Below are positions 32,515 through 42,041 of a stretch of DNA of 64,000 bases, piece by piece; within the stretch, counting starts at the first letter, position 1, and each line of letters opens with the position of its first letter. The translations under genes and the position numbers were made by a program. The notes beneath the pieces are model-generated. The model saw only the letters and a program-made list of their open reading frames with translations, did no database searches and had not been told where the DNA came from. Source of the stretch: Paenibacillus artemisiicola (GTDB lineage Bacteria; Bacillota; Bacilli; Paenibacillales; Paenibacillaceae). The stretch lies in assembly GCF_017652985.1 (NCBI RefSeq), contig NZ_JAGGDJ010000001.1:186001-250000 (forward strand), given 5' to 3'.

Positions 32515-34434
32515 ATGCAGGAATTGGACGTGGTCGGTCAGCAATCGGTATTTGAACACGCCTTTAAGCACGCGCCCATCGGCATCGCGGTCGTGTCGCT
32601 CGAGGGCAATTGGATCAGCGTGAATCCGGCCGTCTGCCGCATCTTCGGCATCTCGGAAGAAGAATTGCTCAGTCTGCCCGCGGCGGGCTTCATCTATGCG
32701 GACGATGCCGGCGTCAACGCGCGCCTGATGCAGGAGCTGGTCGAAGGAAAGCTCCACACGATCGAAATCGAGAAGCCGTTCGCGCATCGCGGCGGTACCA
32801 TCTGGACGTCCCTGCACATCTCGCTGGCGCGCTCCGAGGAGGACGGCCTACCGCTCTATTATATCGCGCAGGTGTTGGACATCACGGCCAGCAAGGCGAC
32901 GGAGTTGAAGCTGCAGGAGAGCATCGAACGCTACACGTCGCTCAAAAAATACAACCATGACGCCATCGTCTCGTTCTCGCTGGACGGCAAGATCATCAAT
33001 GGCAACAACATGACCGAGCAGCTGACCGGTTACCGCATACCGGACCTGATCGGGACGAGCATCGCCAACCTGATCGGGGAAGCGAATCTGCGCAACGTGC
33101 TGCTCGCGCTGGAAGATTACGCGGCGGCCGAGAACGGCATCACCCACGTGCGCCACAAGAGCGGCCACGAGGTGGAGGTGCTGGCGACGATCGCGCCGAT
33201 CATCATTCACGGCAAGAACGTCGGCTTCTATCTGATCGCGAAGGACATGACGGAGCAGAAGCGGCTCATTATCGAGAAAGAGGCGGCGGAGAAGACGAAC
33301 CGGGCGAAGAGCGATTTTCTGGCCATGATGAGCCACGAAATCCGCACGCCCATGAACGGCGTCATCGGCATGACGGACCTGATTCTTCAGACGGCGCTGG
33401 ACGACGAGCAAAACGAGTACGTCCAGATCATCAAGAAGAGCGGGGCGACGCTGCTCGCGATCATCAACGATATTCTCGATTTCTCCAAAATCGAATCGGG
33501 CAAGTCCGAGATCGTGGAGGAACCGTTCAACGTCCGGACGACGCTGTCGGATACGCTGAACGTCATTTTGCCGAAAACGCTCGAGAAGAACCTCGATCTG
33601 CGGACGTCCATCGAGCCGGACGTGCCTCCGATGCTGATGGGGGACGTGACCAAGCTGAGGCAGGTGCTGATGAATCTGCTCAGCAACGCGATCAAGTTCA
33701 CGCCGAACGGCGCGATCGCCGTTCACGTCAAGTGCGGCGGCATGGAGAGAGACCGCATCCGGCTGCGCTTCTCCATCCGCGATACCGGACTCGGGGTGCC
33801 GCCGGACAAGGTGCCCCATCTGTTCGATCCGTTCTACCAGGCGGATTATTTCATGACGCGGCAGTTCGAGGGCACCGGGCTCGGGCTGGCCATCTGCAAG
33901 AAGCTCGTCCATCTGATGGAAGGCGAGATCTGGCACGAGGATAACGGCGAGCAGCCGGGATCGACCTTCGTGTTCACGGGGAAGTTCGGTCTCCTCGAGG
34001 ATCCGGCGCACCAAACGCAGGAGGCAGGAGCGAAGGAATCGCCGTACGACAATTCGCTGCGCATCCTGATCGCCGAAGACAACGAAGTGAACCAGATGGT
34101 GCTGAAGAAGATGATGGAAAAGCTCGGCTACAACTCCACCGTCGTCTCGAACGGCGCCGACGCGATCGAAGCGGTGAAGCGGATGCCGTACGACATTATT
34201 TTCATGGACATCCAAATGCCGCTGATGGACGGCATCCAGGCGACCAAGCATATCAAGGACATGCTGGCGGGGAACGAACGGCCTTACATCGTGGCCGTCA
34301 CGGCGCATGCCTTGAAGGGCGACCGGGAACGCTATATCGCGGCAGGCATGGACGAATACATCAGCAAGCCGATCCAGATGGAGGCCGTCGCGCAGATCAT
34401 CCGCACGTGCGAAGACTGGAAAGCCGTAACCTAG
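32515..34434 (+). CDS. Hybrid sensor histidine kinase (PAS-PAS-HisKA-HATPase-REC)
   Basis: A 639-aa cytoplasmic hybrid kinase without membrane segments. Two PAS domains (about residues 10-130 and 135-250) are followed by HisKA with phospho-acceptor His274 in MMSHEIRTPMNGVIGM. The ATPase domain has N box LRQVLMNLLSNAIKFT and G boxes DTGLGVP and GTGLGLAI. A C-terminal receiver domain carries Asp565 in IIFMDIQMPLMDG. No response regulator or HPt gene is adjacent, so it is an orphan. GGGAGGTAGG precedes the ATG. Confidence 0.93.
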   Translation: MQELDVVGQQSVFEHAFKHAPIGIAVVSLEGNWISVNPAVCRIFGISEEELLSLPAAGFIYADDAGVNARLMQELVEGKLHTIEIEKPFAHRGGTIWTSLHISLARSEEDGLPLYYIAQVLDITASKATELKLQESIERYTSLKKYNHDAIVSFSLDGKIINGNNMTEQLTGYRIPDLIGTSIANLIGEANLRNVLLALEDYAAAENGITHVRHKSGHEVEVLATIAPIIIHGKNVGFYLIAKDMTEQKRLIIEKEAAEKTNRAKSDFLAMMSHEIRTPMNGVIGMTDLILQTALDDEQNEYVQIIKKSGATLLAIINDILDFSKIESGKSEIVEEPFNVRTTLSDTLNVILPKTLEKNLDLRTSIEPDVPPMLMGDVTKLRQVLMNLLSNAIKFTPNGAIAVHVKCGGMERDRIRLRFSIRDTGLGVPPDKVPHLFDPFYQADYFMTRQFEGTGLGLAICKKLVHLMEGEIWHEDNGEQPGSTFVFTGKFGLLEDPAHQTQEAGAKESPYDNSLRILIAEDNEVNQMVLKKMMEKLGYNSTVVSNGADAIEAVKRMPYDIIFMDIQMPLMDGIQATKHIKDMLAGNERPYIVAVTAHALKGDRERYIAAGMDEYISKPIQMEAVAQIIRTCEDWKAVT

Positions 34435-34481
34435 ACGTTTCCAGGGTACGGCATGCCTGATCTCCGATCGGCCGAAACGCC

Positions 34482-34508
34482 AAGCGCCCTGCGAGGGGCG
34501 CTTTTTTT
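34482..34508 (+). terminator. Terminator of the hybrid kinase gene
   Basis: AAGCGCCC and GGGCGCTT around a 6-base loop, then seven T. An outer AACGCC/GGCGTT pair can extend it. Confidence 0.88.
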
Positions 34509-34737
34509 GGCGTTGGCAGCGCCGCGGAAACGGCCGCGATGCGCATGCGCACGTACGGGAGCGCTTGACAAGGAACGCGCCGCCATGACAGCATGGAGAA
34601 GAACGGACGCAGGACAAGCAGGCGAGCGGAAGCGGCGGATCGAAGACGCCCGAACGAAGAAGGGCGGATGATTAGGCACAGACGAAGAGGCAGGAAGAAA
34701 GAGGACGATCAGAAGCGGAAAATAAGGAGCGATCAAC
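34509..34737. other. Intergenic region before the VOC dioxygenase gene
   Basis: Apart from the terminator at its left end, the 303-bp gap shows only a TTGACA at 34565 without a convincing -10, and a purine-rich leader close to the next start. I see no gene or RNA element. Confidence 0.3.
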
Positions 34738-35694
34738 ATGACCGATCGGACGGCAGGCATTCACCACATTACGGCGTTCTCGCGAGACCCTCAGGCGACC
34801 GTGGACTTTTATACAGGCGTGCTGGGGCTCCGCCTCGTCAAGCAGACGGTCAATTTCGACGCGACCGATACGTATCATCTCTATTTCGGCGACGAAGCGG
34901 GCTCGCCCGGCACGGTGATTACATTCTTCCCTTCCGCCCGCGCGCGCGTCGGCCAAGTCGGCGGGGGACAGGTCGGGGTGACGACGTTCGCCGTGCCGCC
35001 GGGAACCGCCGGCTACTGGGAGGAGCGCTTGTCGGACCGCGGCGTCGCGACCGAAAGGGAAGCGAGATTCGGCGAAACGTACGTGCGCTTCGCGAACGCC
35101 GAGGGACTGCGGATGGAGCTGATCGAGCGGGAGGAAGGCGCCGAGCGGAGCGCCGCGTACGCGGGCATACCGGCCGGCCGGGGCATCAAGGGCTTCGGCG
35201 GCGCGGTGCTGTTCAGCCGGGATCACGCCCGGACCGCCGCCGTGCTCGAGACGATTCTCGGCCTCGCCAAGACGGACGAGGACGGCGAATACGCGAGGTA
35301 CCGGTCGTCGTCGGCGATCGGCGGCGTGATCGATCTGCCGCTTTCGAACCTCGAATGGGGGAAGGGCGGCGTCGGCACGGTGCACCATATCGCGTTCCGC
35401 GCGCCGGACGAGGACGCGCTTGCGGCCTGGCGGGAGCGGATCGTCGGCTTCGGCCTGAAGCCGACGGAGATCAAGGACCGGCAGTATTTCAAAGCGGTGT
35501 ATTTTCGCGACGAAGGCGGCATCCTCTTCGAAATCGCCACGGATCCCCCGGGCTTCGCGCGGGACGAGCCGTCCGGCGAGCTGGGGCGGAAGCTGATGCT
35601 GCCGGCCTGGTTCGAGCCGAACCGGGCGGAGCTGGAACGGGGCTTGCCGCCGATCGCCGTGCGGGCGACGGATGACGCGGACGGCTTGGGCTAA
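34738..35694 (+). CDS. Ring-cleaving dioxygenase-like VOC protein (MhqO/MhqA type)
   Basis: A 318-aa protein with two vicinal-oxygen-chelate halves. The metal ligands are expected in GIHHITAFSRDPQATVDFYTGVLGLRLVKQTVNFD (N-half His), TVHHIAFRAPDEDALAAW and GGILFEIATDPPGF (C-half His and Glu). The length and the C-terminal sequence ANRAELERGLPPI match the MhqO/MhqA/MhqE hydroquinone dioxygenases of Bacillus, which detoxify quinones. No MhqR-like MarR regulator is adjacent. Function by family only. Confidence 0.87.
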   Translation: MTDRTAGIHHITAFSRDPQATVDFYTGVLGLRLVKQTVNFDATDTYHLYFGDEAGSPGTVITFFPSARARVGQVGGGQVGVTTFAVPPGTAGYWEERLSDRGVATEREARFGETYVRFANAEGLRMELIEREEGAERSAAYAGIPAGRGIKGFGGAVLFSRDHARTAAVLETILGLAKTDEDGEYARYRSSSAIGGVIDLPLSNLEWGKGGVGTVHHIAFRAPDEDALAAWRERIVGFGLKPTEIKDRQYFKAVYFRDEGGILFEIATDPPGFARDEPSGELGRKLMLPAWFEPNRAELERGLPPIAVRATDDADGLG

Positions 35695-35774
35695 GCGTCG
35701 CGCCCGGATCGGGAGCGGCGCTTAGCCGCTGCACCGCCGCTGAACCGCTTATAGCGGCTTGAACGCCGCGAGGG

Positions 35775-36581
35775 CTACCGCCCGCGGCGATAATCGCGGG
35801 GCGCAGCGCCGTAGCGCTGCTTGAACAGTTTGGAGAAATGGAATTCGTCATAGAACCCGAGCGCCGCCGCGATTTCTTTCACGGCGGCGTTCGTCGTCTC
35901 CAGCGCCGCTTTGGCGGACGCGAGCCGCAGCTCCTGCATGTACCGGGCCGGCGACATGCCGGTGCGGGCACGGAAGCGCGCGAAGAACGCGGTGCGCGAC
36001 AGGCCGCTGCGCCGCACGAAGTCGTCGATCGGCGGCGGTTCGCCGATCCGCTGATGCATGCGGAACAGGATCCCGTCCAGCTCGGGATGGCGGCTCCGGG
36101 CGTTCGCCGCCTGTTCGCGCGCCAAGACGAGCAGCAGCTCCTGCGCCGCATGCTGCGCGGTGAAGCCGTAGCCGACCGGATGGACGATGAGGCAGTCGAT
36201 CAGGCGCTCGCACAGCAGGGATGCTTCCGGCAGCATGGAGGTAGTCGTCGGCTCTCCGACGGCGAGTTCCAGCTGAAGCGCCATGTCGAGCGGATCGAAG
36301 TGGAGGAAGCAGAATTTCCAGTCGCCGCCTACGCAGCGGTAGGCGCAAGGCTCGCCCGGACGGACGATCATGTACGTGCCGGCTTCCAGCCCGCGCGAAA
36401 CGCCTCCGGATTCGAAGCGGCCTCTTCCTTCGAACGTCACGAAGATGCCGGGATACGGAAAGCCTTTCGGCTGCGCCGCTTGGTAGCTGTCGTCCGCGTG
36501 CACCTTCCAGATCATCTTGAAACGGAAATCGGGCAGGTCGACAGAGTCGTCGAGCCCGTAGGGAATATTCATGTAGGCCAT
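35775..36581 (-). CDS. AraC-family regulator (divergent from PhyH gene)
   Basis: A 268-aa AraC/XylS regulator with an N-terminal cupin-like sensor domain (GFPYPGIFVTFEGRGRFESGG, MIVRPGEPCAYRC). The C-terminal double HTH reads IDDFVRRSGLSRTAFFARFRARTGMSPARYMQELRLASAKAALE, then IAAALGFYDEFHFSKLFKQRYGAAPRDYRRG. The ATG at 36581 has GGGGGG 11 bp upstream; a longer frame to 36689 lacks support. It shares a 130-bp divergent promoter region with a PhyH-family gene, the likely target. A minus-strand TATAAT at 36626-36621 is a good -10. Confidence 0.88.
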   Translation of the reverse strand: MAYMNIPYGLDDSVDLPDFRFKMIWKVHADDSYQAAQPKGFPYPGIFVTFEGRGRFESGGVSRGLEAGTYMIVRPGEPCAYRCVGGDWKFCFLHFDPLDMALQLELAVGEPTTTSMLPEASLLCERLIDCLIVHPVGYGFTAQHAAQELLLVLAREQAANARSRHPELDGILFRMHQRIGEPPPIDDFVRRSGLSRTAFFARFRARTGMSPARYMQELRLASAKAALETTNAAVKEIAAALGFYDEFHFSKLFKQRYGAAPRDYRRGR

Positions 36582-36711
36582 TGCCGTTCGTTCCCCCCTG
36601 TCAGCGCGTCTTTGTGTACGATTATACATGTTTTCGCGATGGTCTTCCATGGCCGGAAGCGCTTGCGGCCCGTACAATGAAGCTATCACGGCATGGAGAG
36701 GGTGGCAGGCG

Positions 36712-37566
36712 ATGTACGTAAAAGTCGGAAGCCGGGAGCTGGAGCTCGGCGGGCCGGATTTGACGGAGCTGAGGGATTCGAGCGGGATCGCGGACGATAT
36801 CGAAGCGCTGCGCGCGAGGCTGGCGGAGGACGGCTATCTGCTGCTGCGCGGCTTTCACGACCGGGAGGACGTACTGACGGCGAGGCGGGCCGTGCTCGAG
36901 AAGATGCGGCGGATGGGCAAGCTCGAGCGGGATACGCTGTTGGAGGAGGCCGTCATGGCGGACGGTTCCAAATCGCTCTTCTTGGGCGGGACGAACGAGG
37001 ATCTGCCGGAGCTGCTGAACGTGCTGAACGGCAGCGCGATCATGGGCTTTTTCGACCGATTGTTCGGGGCGTCTTCGCTGACGTACCATTACAAGTGGCT
37101 TCGGGCTGTCGGCGGGGGCGATTACACGGGGGCGCATTACGACATCGTCTATATGGGCCGCGGCACGCATAACCTGTACACCGTCTGGACGCCGCTCGGC
37201 GACGTCGATTACCGGACGGGCGGGCTCGCGCTGTGCTTGGGGTCCCATCGGTTCGAAGACCTGAAGCGGACGTACGGCTCCAAGGACTCGGACCGGGACG
37301 GCGTCGGCCATTATACGGATGATCCCCTCGTCATTACGGGCAAGTTCGGCGGGCAGTGGGCGACGACGGAGTACCAAGCGGGCGACGTACTCATCTTCGG
37401 CATGTACCTCATGCACTGCTCGCTCGAGAACACGACGAACCAGTACCGGCTCAGCGTCGACACGCGCTATCAGCCCGCGCACGAGGAGATCGACGACCGC
37501 TGGAGCGGCAAGAAGCCGCGCGCCCATTACAAAGACGCGCCGGTCTCGCCTCCGAACCCGGCTTAA
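36712..37566 (+). CDS. Phytanoyl-CoA dioxygenase (PhyH) family oxygenase, copy 1
   Basis: A 284-aa Fe(II)/2-oxoglutarate-dependent oxygenase of the PhyH family. The iron site HxD is in GAHYDIVYM, the distal His in YLMHCSLENTTNQYR, and the Arg that binds 2-oxoglutarate follows in RLSVDTRYQ. Bacterial members hydroxylate very diverse substrates, so the substrate is open. The ATG at 36712 follows GGAGAGGGTGG, and a TACAAT (36673-36678) may be its -10. Divergent from an AraC regulator. Two further PhyH genes next to another AraC gene lie at 46.5-48.3 kb. Confidence 0.85.
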   Translation: MYVKVGSRELELGGPDLTELRDSSGIADDIEALRARLAEDGYLLLRGFHDREDVLTARRAVLEKMRRMGKLERDTLLEEAVMADGSKSLFLGGTNEDLPELLNVLNGSAIMGFFDRLFGASSLTYHYKWLRAVGGGDYTGAHYDIVYMGRGTHNLYTVWTPLGDVDYRTGGLALCLGSHRFEDLKRTYGSKDSDRDGVGHYTDDPLVITGKFGGQWATTEYQAGDVLIFGMYLMHCSLENTTNQYRLSVDTRYQPAHEEIDDRWSGKKPRAHYKDAPVSPPNPA

Positions 37567-37943
37567 GCGGGAGCCGTCGGCGTTAGCTCGGCTGGATCCC
37601 GGATGATGGTAAGCGATGGCCCTCCGCTCGGCGGCCCGGACAAAGCCGGGTATCAGGCGACGTGGAGGGTCTTTGCGCTGTCTGAACAGGATAGCTACTA
37701 TACTAAATGTAACCTGCTATTCAAGATTTCACTTCTTCCGGGCGGGGAGAACTCCGCCTATAATGGATACACGTCTAGGCGAACGCTTCGCGCGACCGGA
37801 AGAGCCGGCCAAGAACGGCGGAGCAGGGCAGAGGGGAGCTGCCCGCGCGACCGGTTGCCGGCGAGCATTCGCGACGTTATCTACGCTTCTCGTTTCGCCG
37901 CAAGCCGCCGTAGAGAAAAAAGATCCAGGATAGGAGAACCCGC
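37567..37943. other. Long leader/intergenic region with hairpins and two -10-like sites
   Basis: This 377-bp gap holds nested inverted repeats at 37620-37669 (CCCTCC/GGAGGG outer, CCCGG/CCGGG inner). It also has a TATACT at 37699 and a TATAAT at 37759, the latter overlapping an inverted repeat GGCGG-N8-CCGCC at 37741-37758. The rest looks like the leader of the Bcr-type gene. I cannot match it to a known riboswitch. Confidence 0.35.
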
Positions 37944-39173
37944 GTGCAACCACAACCTAACAACCGTTGGCGGCTCGTGCTGCTGCTCGGCGCCTTCTCG
38001 GCGCTCGGACCGCTTACGATCGACATGTACCTGCCGTCGTTTCCCGAAATCACGGCCGACTTCGGCACGAAGGCATCGCTCGTGCAATTAAGCCTGACGG
38101 CCTGTCTGATCGGCCTCGGGCTCGGCCAAATCATCATGGGGCCGCTGAGCGACGTTCACGGACGCCGCCGGCCCGTCATTATTTCGCTCGCGCTGTACCT
38201 GCTGGCGTCGTTCGCCTGCGCGGTGTCGCCGAACATCTACGTCTTCATCGCGGCCCGCTTCATTCAAGGCTTCGCCGCTTCCGCGGGCATCGTCATCTCG
38301 CGGGCGGTCGTCCGCGACCTGTACAGCGGGCCGGAGCTGACCCGGTTCTTCTCGATGCTCATGCTCGTCAACAACCTGTTCCCGCTCATCGCTCCGGTGG
38401 CGGGCAGCGGCGTCATCTCGTTCACGACGTGGGTCGGCGTGTTCGTCGTGCTCGGCGCGGTCGGCATCACGCTCGTGCTGCTCGCGACCGCGGGGCTGAA
38501 GGAGACGCTGCCGCCGGAAAGGAGAATGGCCAGCAATTTCGGCCAGCTGTTCCAGGGAATCCAAACGCTCGTTCGCGACCGGCAGTTTCTCGGCTACGCG
38601 CTGGCGCAGGGTATTATGATCGGCGGGGTCTTCGCGTACGTGTCCGGCACGCCGTTCATCTATCAGAAGATTTACGGCGCATCGCCGCAGCTGTTCGCGG
38701 TCTTGTTCGGCTCGAACGGCATCAGCCTGATCATCGGCTCGCAGCTGGTCGGCCGGCTGAACGGCAAGTTCTCGGAGCGGCAGTTCCTCGTATTCGGGCT
38801 GCTGCTGTCCGCAGCGGCGAGCCTGACGGCGCTCGCGGTCATCCTGCTGCACGGGCCGTTGTTCGCGCTCGTCGCGCCGTTGTTCTGCTTCGTGGCGTCC
38901 ATCGGGATCACGTCGACGGCGTCGTTCTCCCTCGCGATGGAATCCCAAAGCCACATGGCCGGCAGCGCGTCGGCGCTCCTCGGATTGCTGCCGTTCGTGC
39001 TCGGCGCGGTCACCTCGCCCTTGGTCGGCGTCGCCGGCGAATACTCGGCCGTGCCGATGGGCGTGATCATCCTGTCGACGAGCATGCTGGCGCTGCTCGC
39101 GTATTACGGCTTGGCGCAAAAGAAGAAGCAGCCGGGCGTCAACGTTCCCGTCCGCCAGAAGCTGAGCTCGTAA
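37944..39173 (+). CDS. Bcr/CflA-family MFS multidrug exporter
   Basis: A 409-aa drug:H+ antiporter with 12 predicted membrane segments. The Bcr/CflA start is LLLGAFSALGPLTIDMYLPSFPEITADFG, the loop 2-3 motif is GPLSDVHGRRRPVI, and RFIQGFAASAGIVISRAVVRDLY is the antiporter motif of helix 5. It starts at GTG 37944 with AGGAGA 7 bp upstream. It stands alone, with a long untranslated leader and a terminator. The true substrate is unknown. Confidence 0.9.
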   Translation: MQPQPNNRWRLVLLLGAFSALGPLTIDMYLPSFPEITADFGTKASLVQLSLTACLIGLGLGQIIMGPLSDVHGRRRPVIISLALYLLASFACAVSPNIYVFIAARFIQGFAASAGIVISRAVVRDLYSGPELTRFFSMLMLVNNLFPLIAPVAGSGVISFTTWVGVFVVLGAVGITLVLLATAGLKETLPPERRMASNFGQLFQGIQTLVRDRQFLGYALAQGIMIGGVFAYVSGTPFIYQKIYGASPQLFAVLFGSNGISLIIGSQLVGRLNGKFSERQFLVFGLLLSAAASLTALAVILLHGPLFALVAPLFCFVASIGITSTASFSLAMESQSHMAGSASALLGLLPFVLGAVTSPLVGVAGEYSAVPMGVIILSTSMLALLAYYGLAQKKKQPGVNVPVRQKLSS

Positions 39174-39272
39174 GGGCGCAAGAAAGGGGCGCGGTAAGCG
39201 GCGGTTAAGCGCCGCGTACCGTCCTGTCCGAGATACGCTCCGCCATCGACAGGCGACTGTTATGGCAAATTT

Positions 39273-39303
39273 AAAAAAGCCGCAGGCAAATGCCTGCGGC
39301 TTT
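39273..39303 (+). terminator. Terminator of the Bcr-type gene
   Basis: A 13-bp stem AAAGCCGCAGGCA / TGCCTGCGGCTTT with a 2-base gap as loop and A/T flanks. Confidence 0.88.
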
Positions 39304-39481
39304 ATGTATTGCGCATCGCGAAACGCTATGGTAAGATGAAGTCTCCATTGTGTCTGTTTTTTAATTGTGGGTGAAGTAAGGCTATCTTAACTTACAATTA
39401 AATGATAACACAGGGACGCACGGAATGTCAACTCATCGTTTGCATTCTCCATTACATGACGCAAAGGAGCGTGTTGTCGGC

Positions 39482-41932
39482 ATGAGCAACGCAACGGACT
39501 GGGGACGGGAACGGGAACGGCTGACGCTGGTGGAGGCTAAATTAGCGGCCAAAATCGCCGAGCTGGATCCGCAGGTCGACGGGCTGCATGAACAGGCGGC
39601 GGACATTCGGAAGCGGTTTTGGGAAGAGGTCACGGTCAATACGAGCACGTCGGAGGACTACGAGGAGACGTTCTTCAGCATCCGGCAGCAGGAAGCGGTG
39701 CTGGCCGAACGGGAACGCAGCCAGCGGCTGCTGCTGCGGCAGCGGAACAATCTCCGGCGGCTGCAGGCGTCGCCTTATTTCGGCCGCGTCGATTTTCGCG
39801 AAGCGGGCGAGTCCGGCGAGGAGCCCGTCTACATCGGCGTCTCGTCGTTCGCCGACGAGGACGCGATGAGCTTCCTCGTATACGACTGGCGCACGCCGGT
39901 CGCGAGCCTGTATTACGACCACGTTCCGGGACCCGCGTCTTACGATACGCCCGGCGGCACGGTCGGCGGAACCATGACGCTGAAGCGGCAGTACCGCATT
40001 CAGGACGGCGAGCTGCGGAGCGTGTTCGACGCGAGCGTGACGATCGGGGACGAACTGCTGCAGCAGGTGCTCGGCCACGGCGCCGACAACCGCATGAAAT
40101 CCATCGTCGCGACGATCCAGCGCGAGCAGAACGCCGTCATCCGCGACGATCGCAGCCGCATGCTGATCGTGCAGGGCGCGGCCGGCAGCGGGAAGACGTC
40201 GGCCGCCCTGCAGCGGGCCGCGTACCTGCTGTACAAATACCGGGACCGGCTCAAGGCGGACCAGATCGTGCTGTTCTCGCCGAATCCGCTCTTTAACGGC
40301 TACGTCTCCACGGTGCTCCCGGAGCTCGGCGAGGAAAACATGCAGCAGACGACGTTCCAGGATTACCTCGACTATTGGCTCGGCAAGTCGTTCCGGCTCG
40401 AGGATCCGTTCGACCAGATCGAATACGCGTTGACGCAAACGGAAGCGCCGGACTACGGCGCCCGTATGGCGGGGATGGCATACAAGGCTTCCGAGGCGTA
40501 CCGGCTGGCGCTCGACGCGTACGCGGCGCGGCTCGGGGAGGAAGGGCTGCGCTTCGCCGGCATCCGGTTCATGGGCCGGGAGCTCATCTCGGCGGAGGAC
40601 ATGGCGGCCCGCTTCTACGGCTTCGATCGTTCGATCCGGCTGCCGAACCGCGTCGCGCTGCTGCAGGAATGGCTGCTGCGCGAGCTGGCCGCGCTGGAGC
40701 GGAAGGAACGGAAGGCGCAGTGGGCGCAGGAAAAGGCGCAATACCTCGACCGGGGGCAATATGCCGAATCGTACGACGAGCTGCTGCAGGAATACCGGCG
40801 CGACGAAGGCATCTTCATGTTCGCCGAGCAGTACGTCGAAGCCGACGACGCGATCCATAACCGGCGCGAACGGGTCGAGGACGTGTTCGACCTGGCCGAC
40901 CGGGAAGAAGCGCTGCTCCGCAAGACGATCGTGAAGGAGCGCTTCAAGCCGCTGCGGCGGAGCGTGAAACGGTTGAAGTTCCTCGACTTCGCGGGCATGT
41001 ACGGCCGGTTGTTCGAGAGCGGGTCCGCCTACGCGGAGCTGACGAACGGGACGGACGCGCCGGCGGAGTGGGCGGAGATTTGCCGCCAGACGGCGGAGAA
41101 GCTGAACCGGCGCGAGCTGTTCTACGAGGACGCGACGCCGTATTTGTACCTGAAGGAGCTGATCGAGGGCGTCCGGACGAATACGCAGGTGCGGCATGTC
41201 TTCGTCGACGAAGGACAGGACTATTCGGTGTTTCAGTACGCGTATCTTCGCAAGCTGTTTCCGCATGCGCGCATGACGGTGCTCGGCGACTTCGGCCAGG
41301 CGATCTTCGCGCAGGCCACCGAGCTGGGCGGCGCGGAGTCGCCGCTGCTCCGGCTGTACGGCGAAGCGGACACGAACGTGATCCGGCTCGCGCGCAGCTA
41401 CCGGTCCACGCGGGAAATCGCGGCCTTCACGCGCGCGATGCTGGCGGGCGGCGAAGAGATCGTGCCGTTCGACCGGCCGGGTCCCAAGCCGCTGCTCGTC
41501 CGGACGGAGAGCGGCGACGCGCGGGCGAAGCGCATCGCCGCGGATCTCGCCGCGCTGACCGCGGAAGGCTTCGGCTCCGTGGCCGTCGTGACGAAGACGG
41601 CCGCGGAGGCCGAGGCCGCCCGCCGCGCGCTGGCCGCTTGCGGCCGCGAGGACGCGCGGCTCATCGACAAGGCATCGCCGTCCTACGAGAAGGGGATCAT
41701 GGTCATCCCCGCCTACCTCGCCAAGGGCGTGGAGTTCGACGCCGTGCTGATCCATGACGCCGGGGAGGAAGCGTACGCGCAGGAAAGCGAACGGAAGCTG
41801 TTCTATACGGCGTGCACGCGCGCGATGCACCGGCTGACGCTGTACGCCGCCGGGGCATGGTCGCCGTTCGTGCGCGCGCTGGATCCGGCGTTGTACGAGA
41901 CGGCGGCGGAGCCGATCGGACCGCGCGAATGA
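39482..41932 (+). CDS. helD: HelD-like RNA polymerase recycling helicase
   Basis: A UvrD/SF1-like ATPase of 816 aa. The N-terminal coiled coil (about residues 1-110, rich in E, R and Q) is the part that enters the polymerase channels in known HelD. The Walker A motif GAAGSGKT is at residues 232-239, and later motifs are VFVDEGQDYSVFQYAYL, LGDFGQAIF and IRLARSYRSTREIAAF. HelD displaces stalled RNA polymerase. The ATG at 39482 has AAGGAG 12 bp upstream; an in-frame ATG at 39425 has poorer support. An AT-rich block at 39359-39410 with AATTGT...ACAATT arms is the likely promoter region. Confidence 0.9.
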   Translation: MSNATDWGRERERLTLVEAKLAAKIAELDPQVDGLHEQAADIRKRFWEEVTVNTSTSEDYEETFFSIRQQEAVLAERERSQRLLLRQRNNLRRLQASPYFGRVDFREAGESGEEPVYIGVSSFADEDAMSFLVYDWRTPVASLYYDHVPGPASYDTPGGTVGGTMTLKRQYRIQDGELRSVFDASVTIGDELLQQVLGHGADNRMKSIVATIQREQNAVIRDDRSRMLIVQGAAGSGKTSAALQRAAYLLYKYRDRLKADQIVLFSPNPLFNGYVSTVLPELGEENMQQTTFQDYLDYWLGKSFRLEDPFDQIEYALTQTEAPDYGARMAGMAYKASEAYRLALDAYAARLGEEGLRFAGIRFMGRELISAEDMAARFYGFDRSIRLPNRVALLQEWLLRELAALERKERKAQWAQEKAQYLDRGQYAESYDELLQEYRRDEGIFMFAEQYVEADDAIHNRRERVEDVFDLADREEALLRKTIVKERFKPLRRSVKRLKFLDFAGMYGRLFESGSAYAELTNGTDAPAEWAEICRQTAEKLNRRELFYEDATPYLYLKELIEGVRTNTQVRHVFVDEGQDYSVFQYAYLRKLFPHARMTVLGDFGQAIFAQATELGGAESPLLRLYGEADTNVIRLARSYRSTREIAAFTRAMLAGGEEIVPFDRPGPKPLLVRTESGDARAKRIAADLAALTAEGFGSVAVVTKTAAEAEAARRALAACGREDARLIDKASPSYEKGIMVIPAYLAKGVEFDAVLIHDAGEEAYAQESERKLFYTACTRAMHRLTLYAAGAWSPFVRALDPALYETAAEPIGPRE

Positions 41933-41965
41933 AGCGCGCGCCGGTCATGACAAGCGAATGCGCCG

Positions 41966-42006
41966 AAGAGCGGCAGTCCGGGACGGGGTCCGGGCCTGCC
42001 GCTCTT
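41966..42006. terminator. Terminator between helD and the convergent ferritin-like gene
   Basis: AAGAGCGGCAG pairs with CTGCCGCTCTT across a 19-base GC-rich loop. The tails are short on both strands. Confidence 0.7.
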
Positions 42007-42041
42007 TGCGTTGCCGCTGTTTTCGCCGCCGATGCGCCGCG

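Noticed and set aside
34565..34594. TTGACA before the VOC dioxygenase gene
   Set aside because: No acceptable -10 at 16-18 bp; not called as a promoter.
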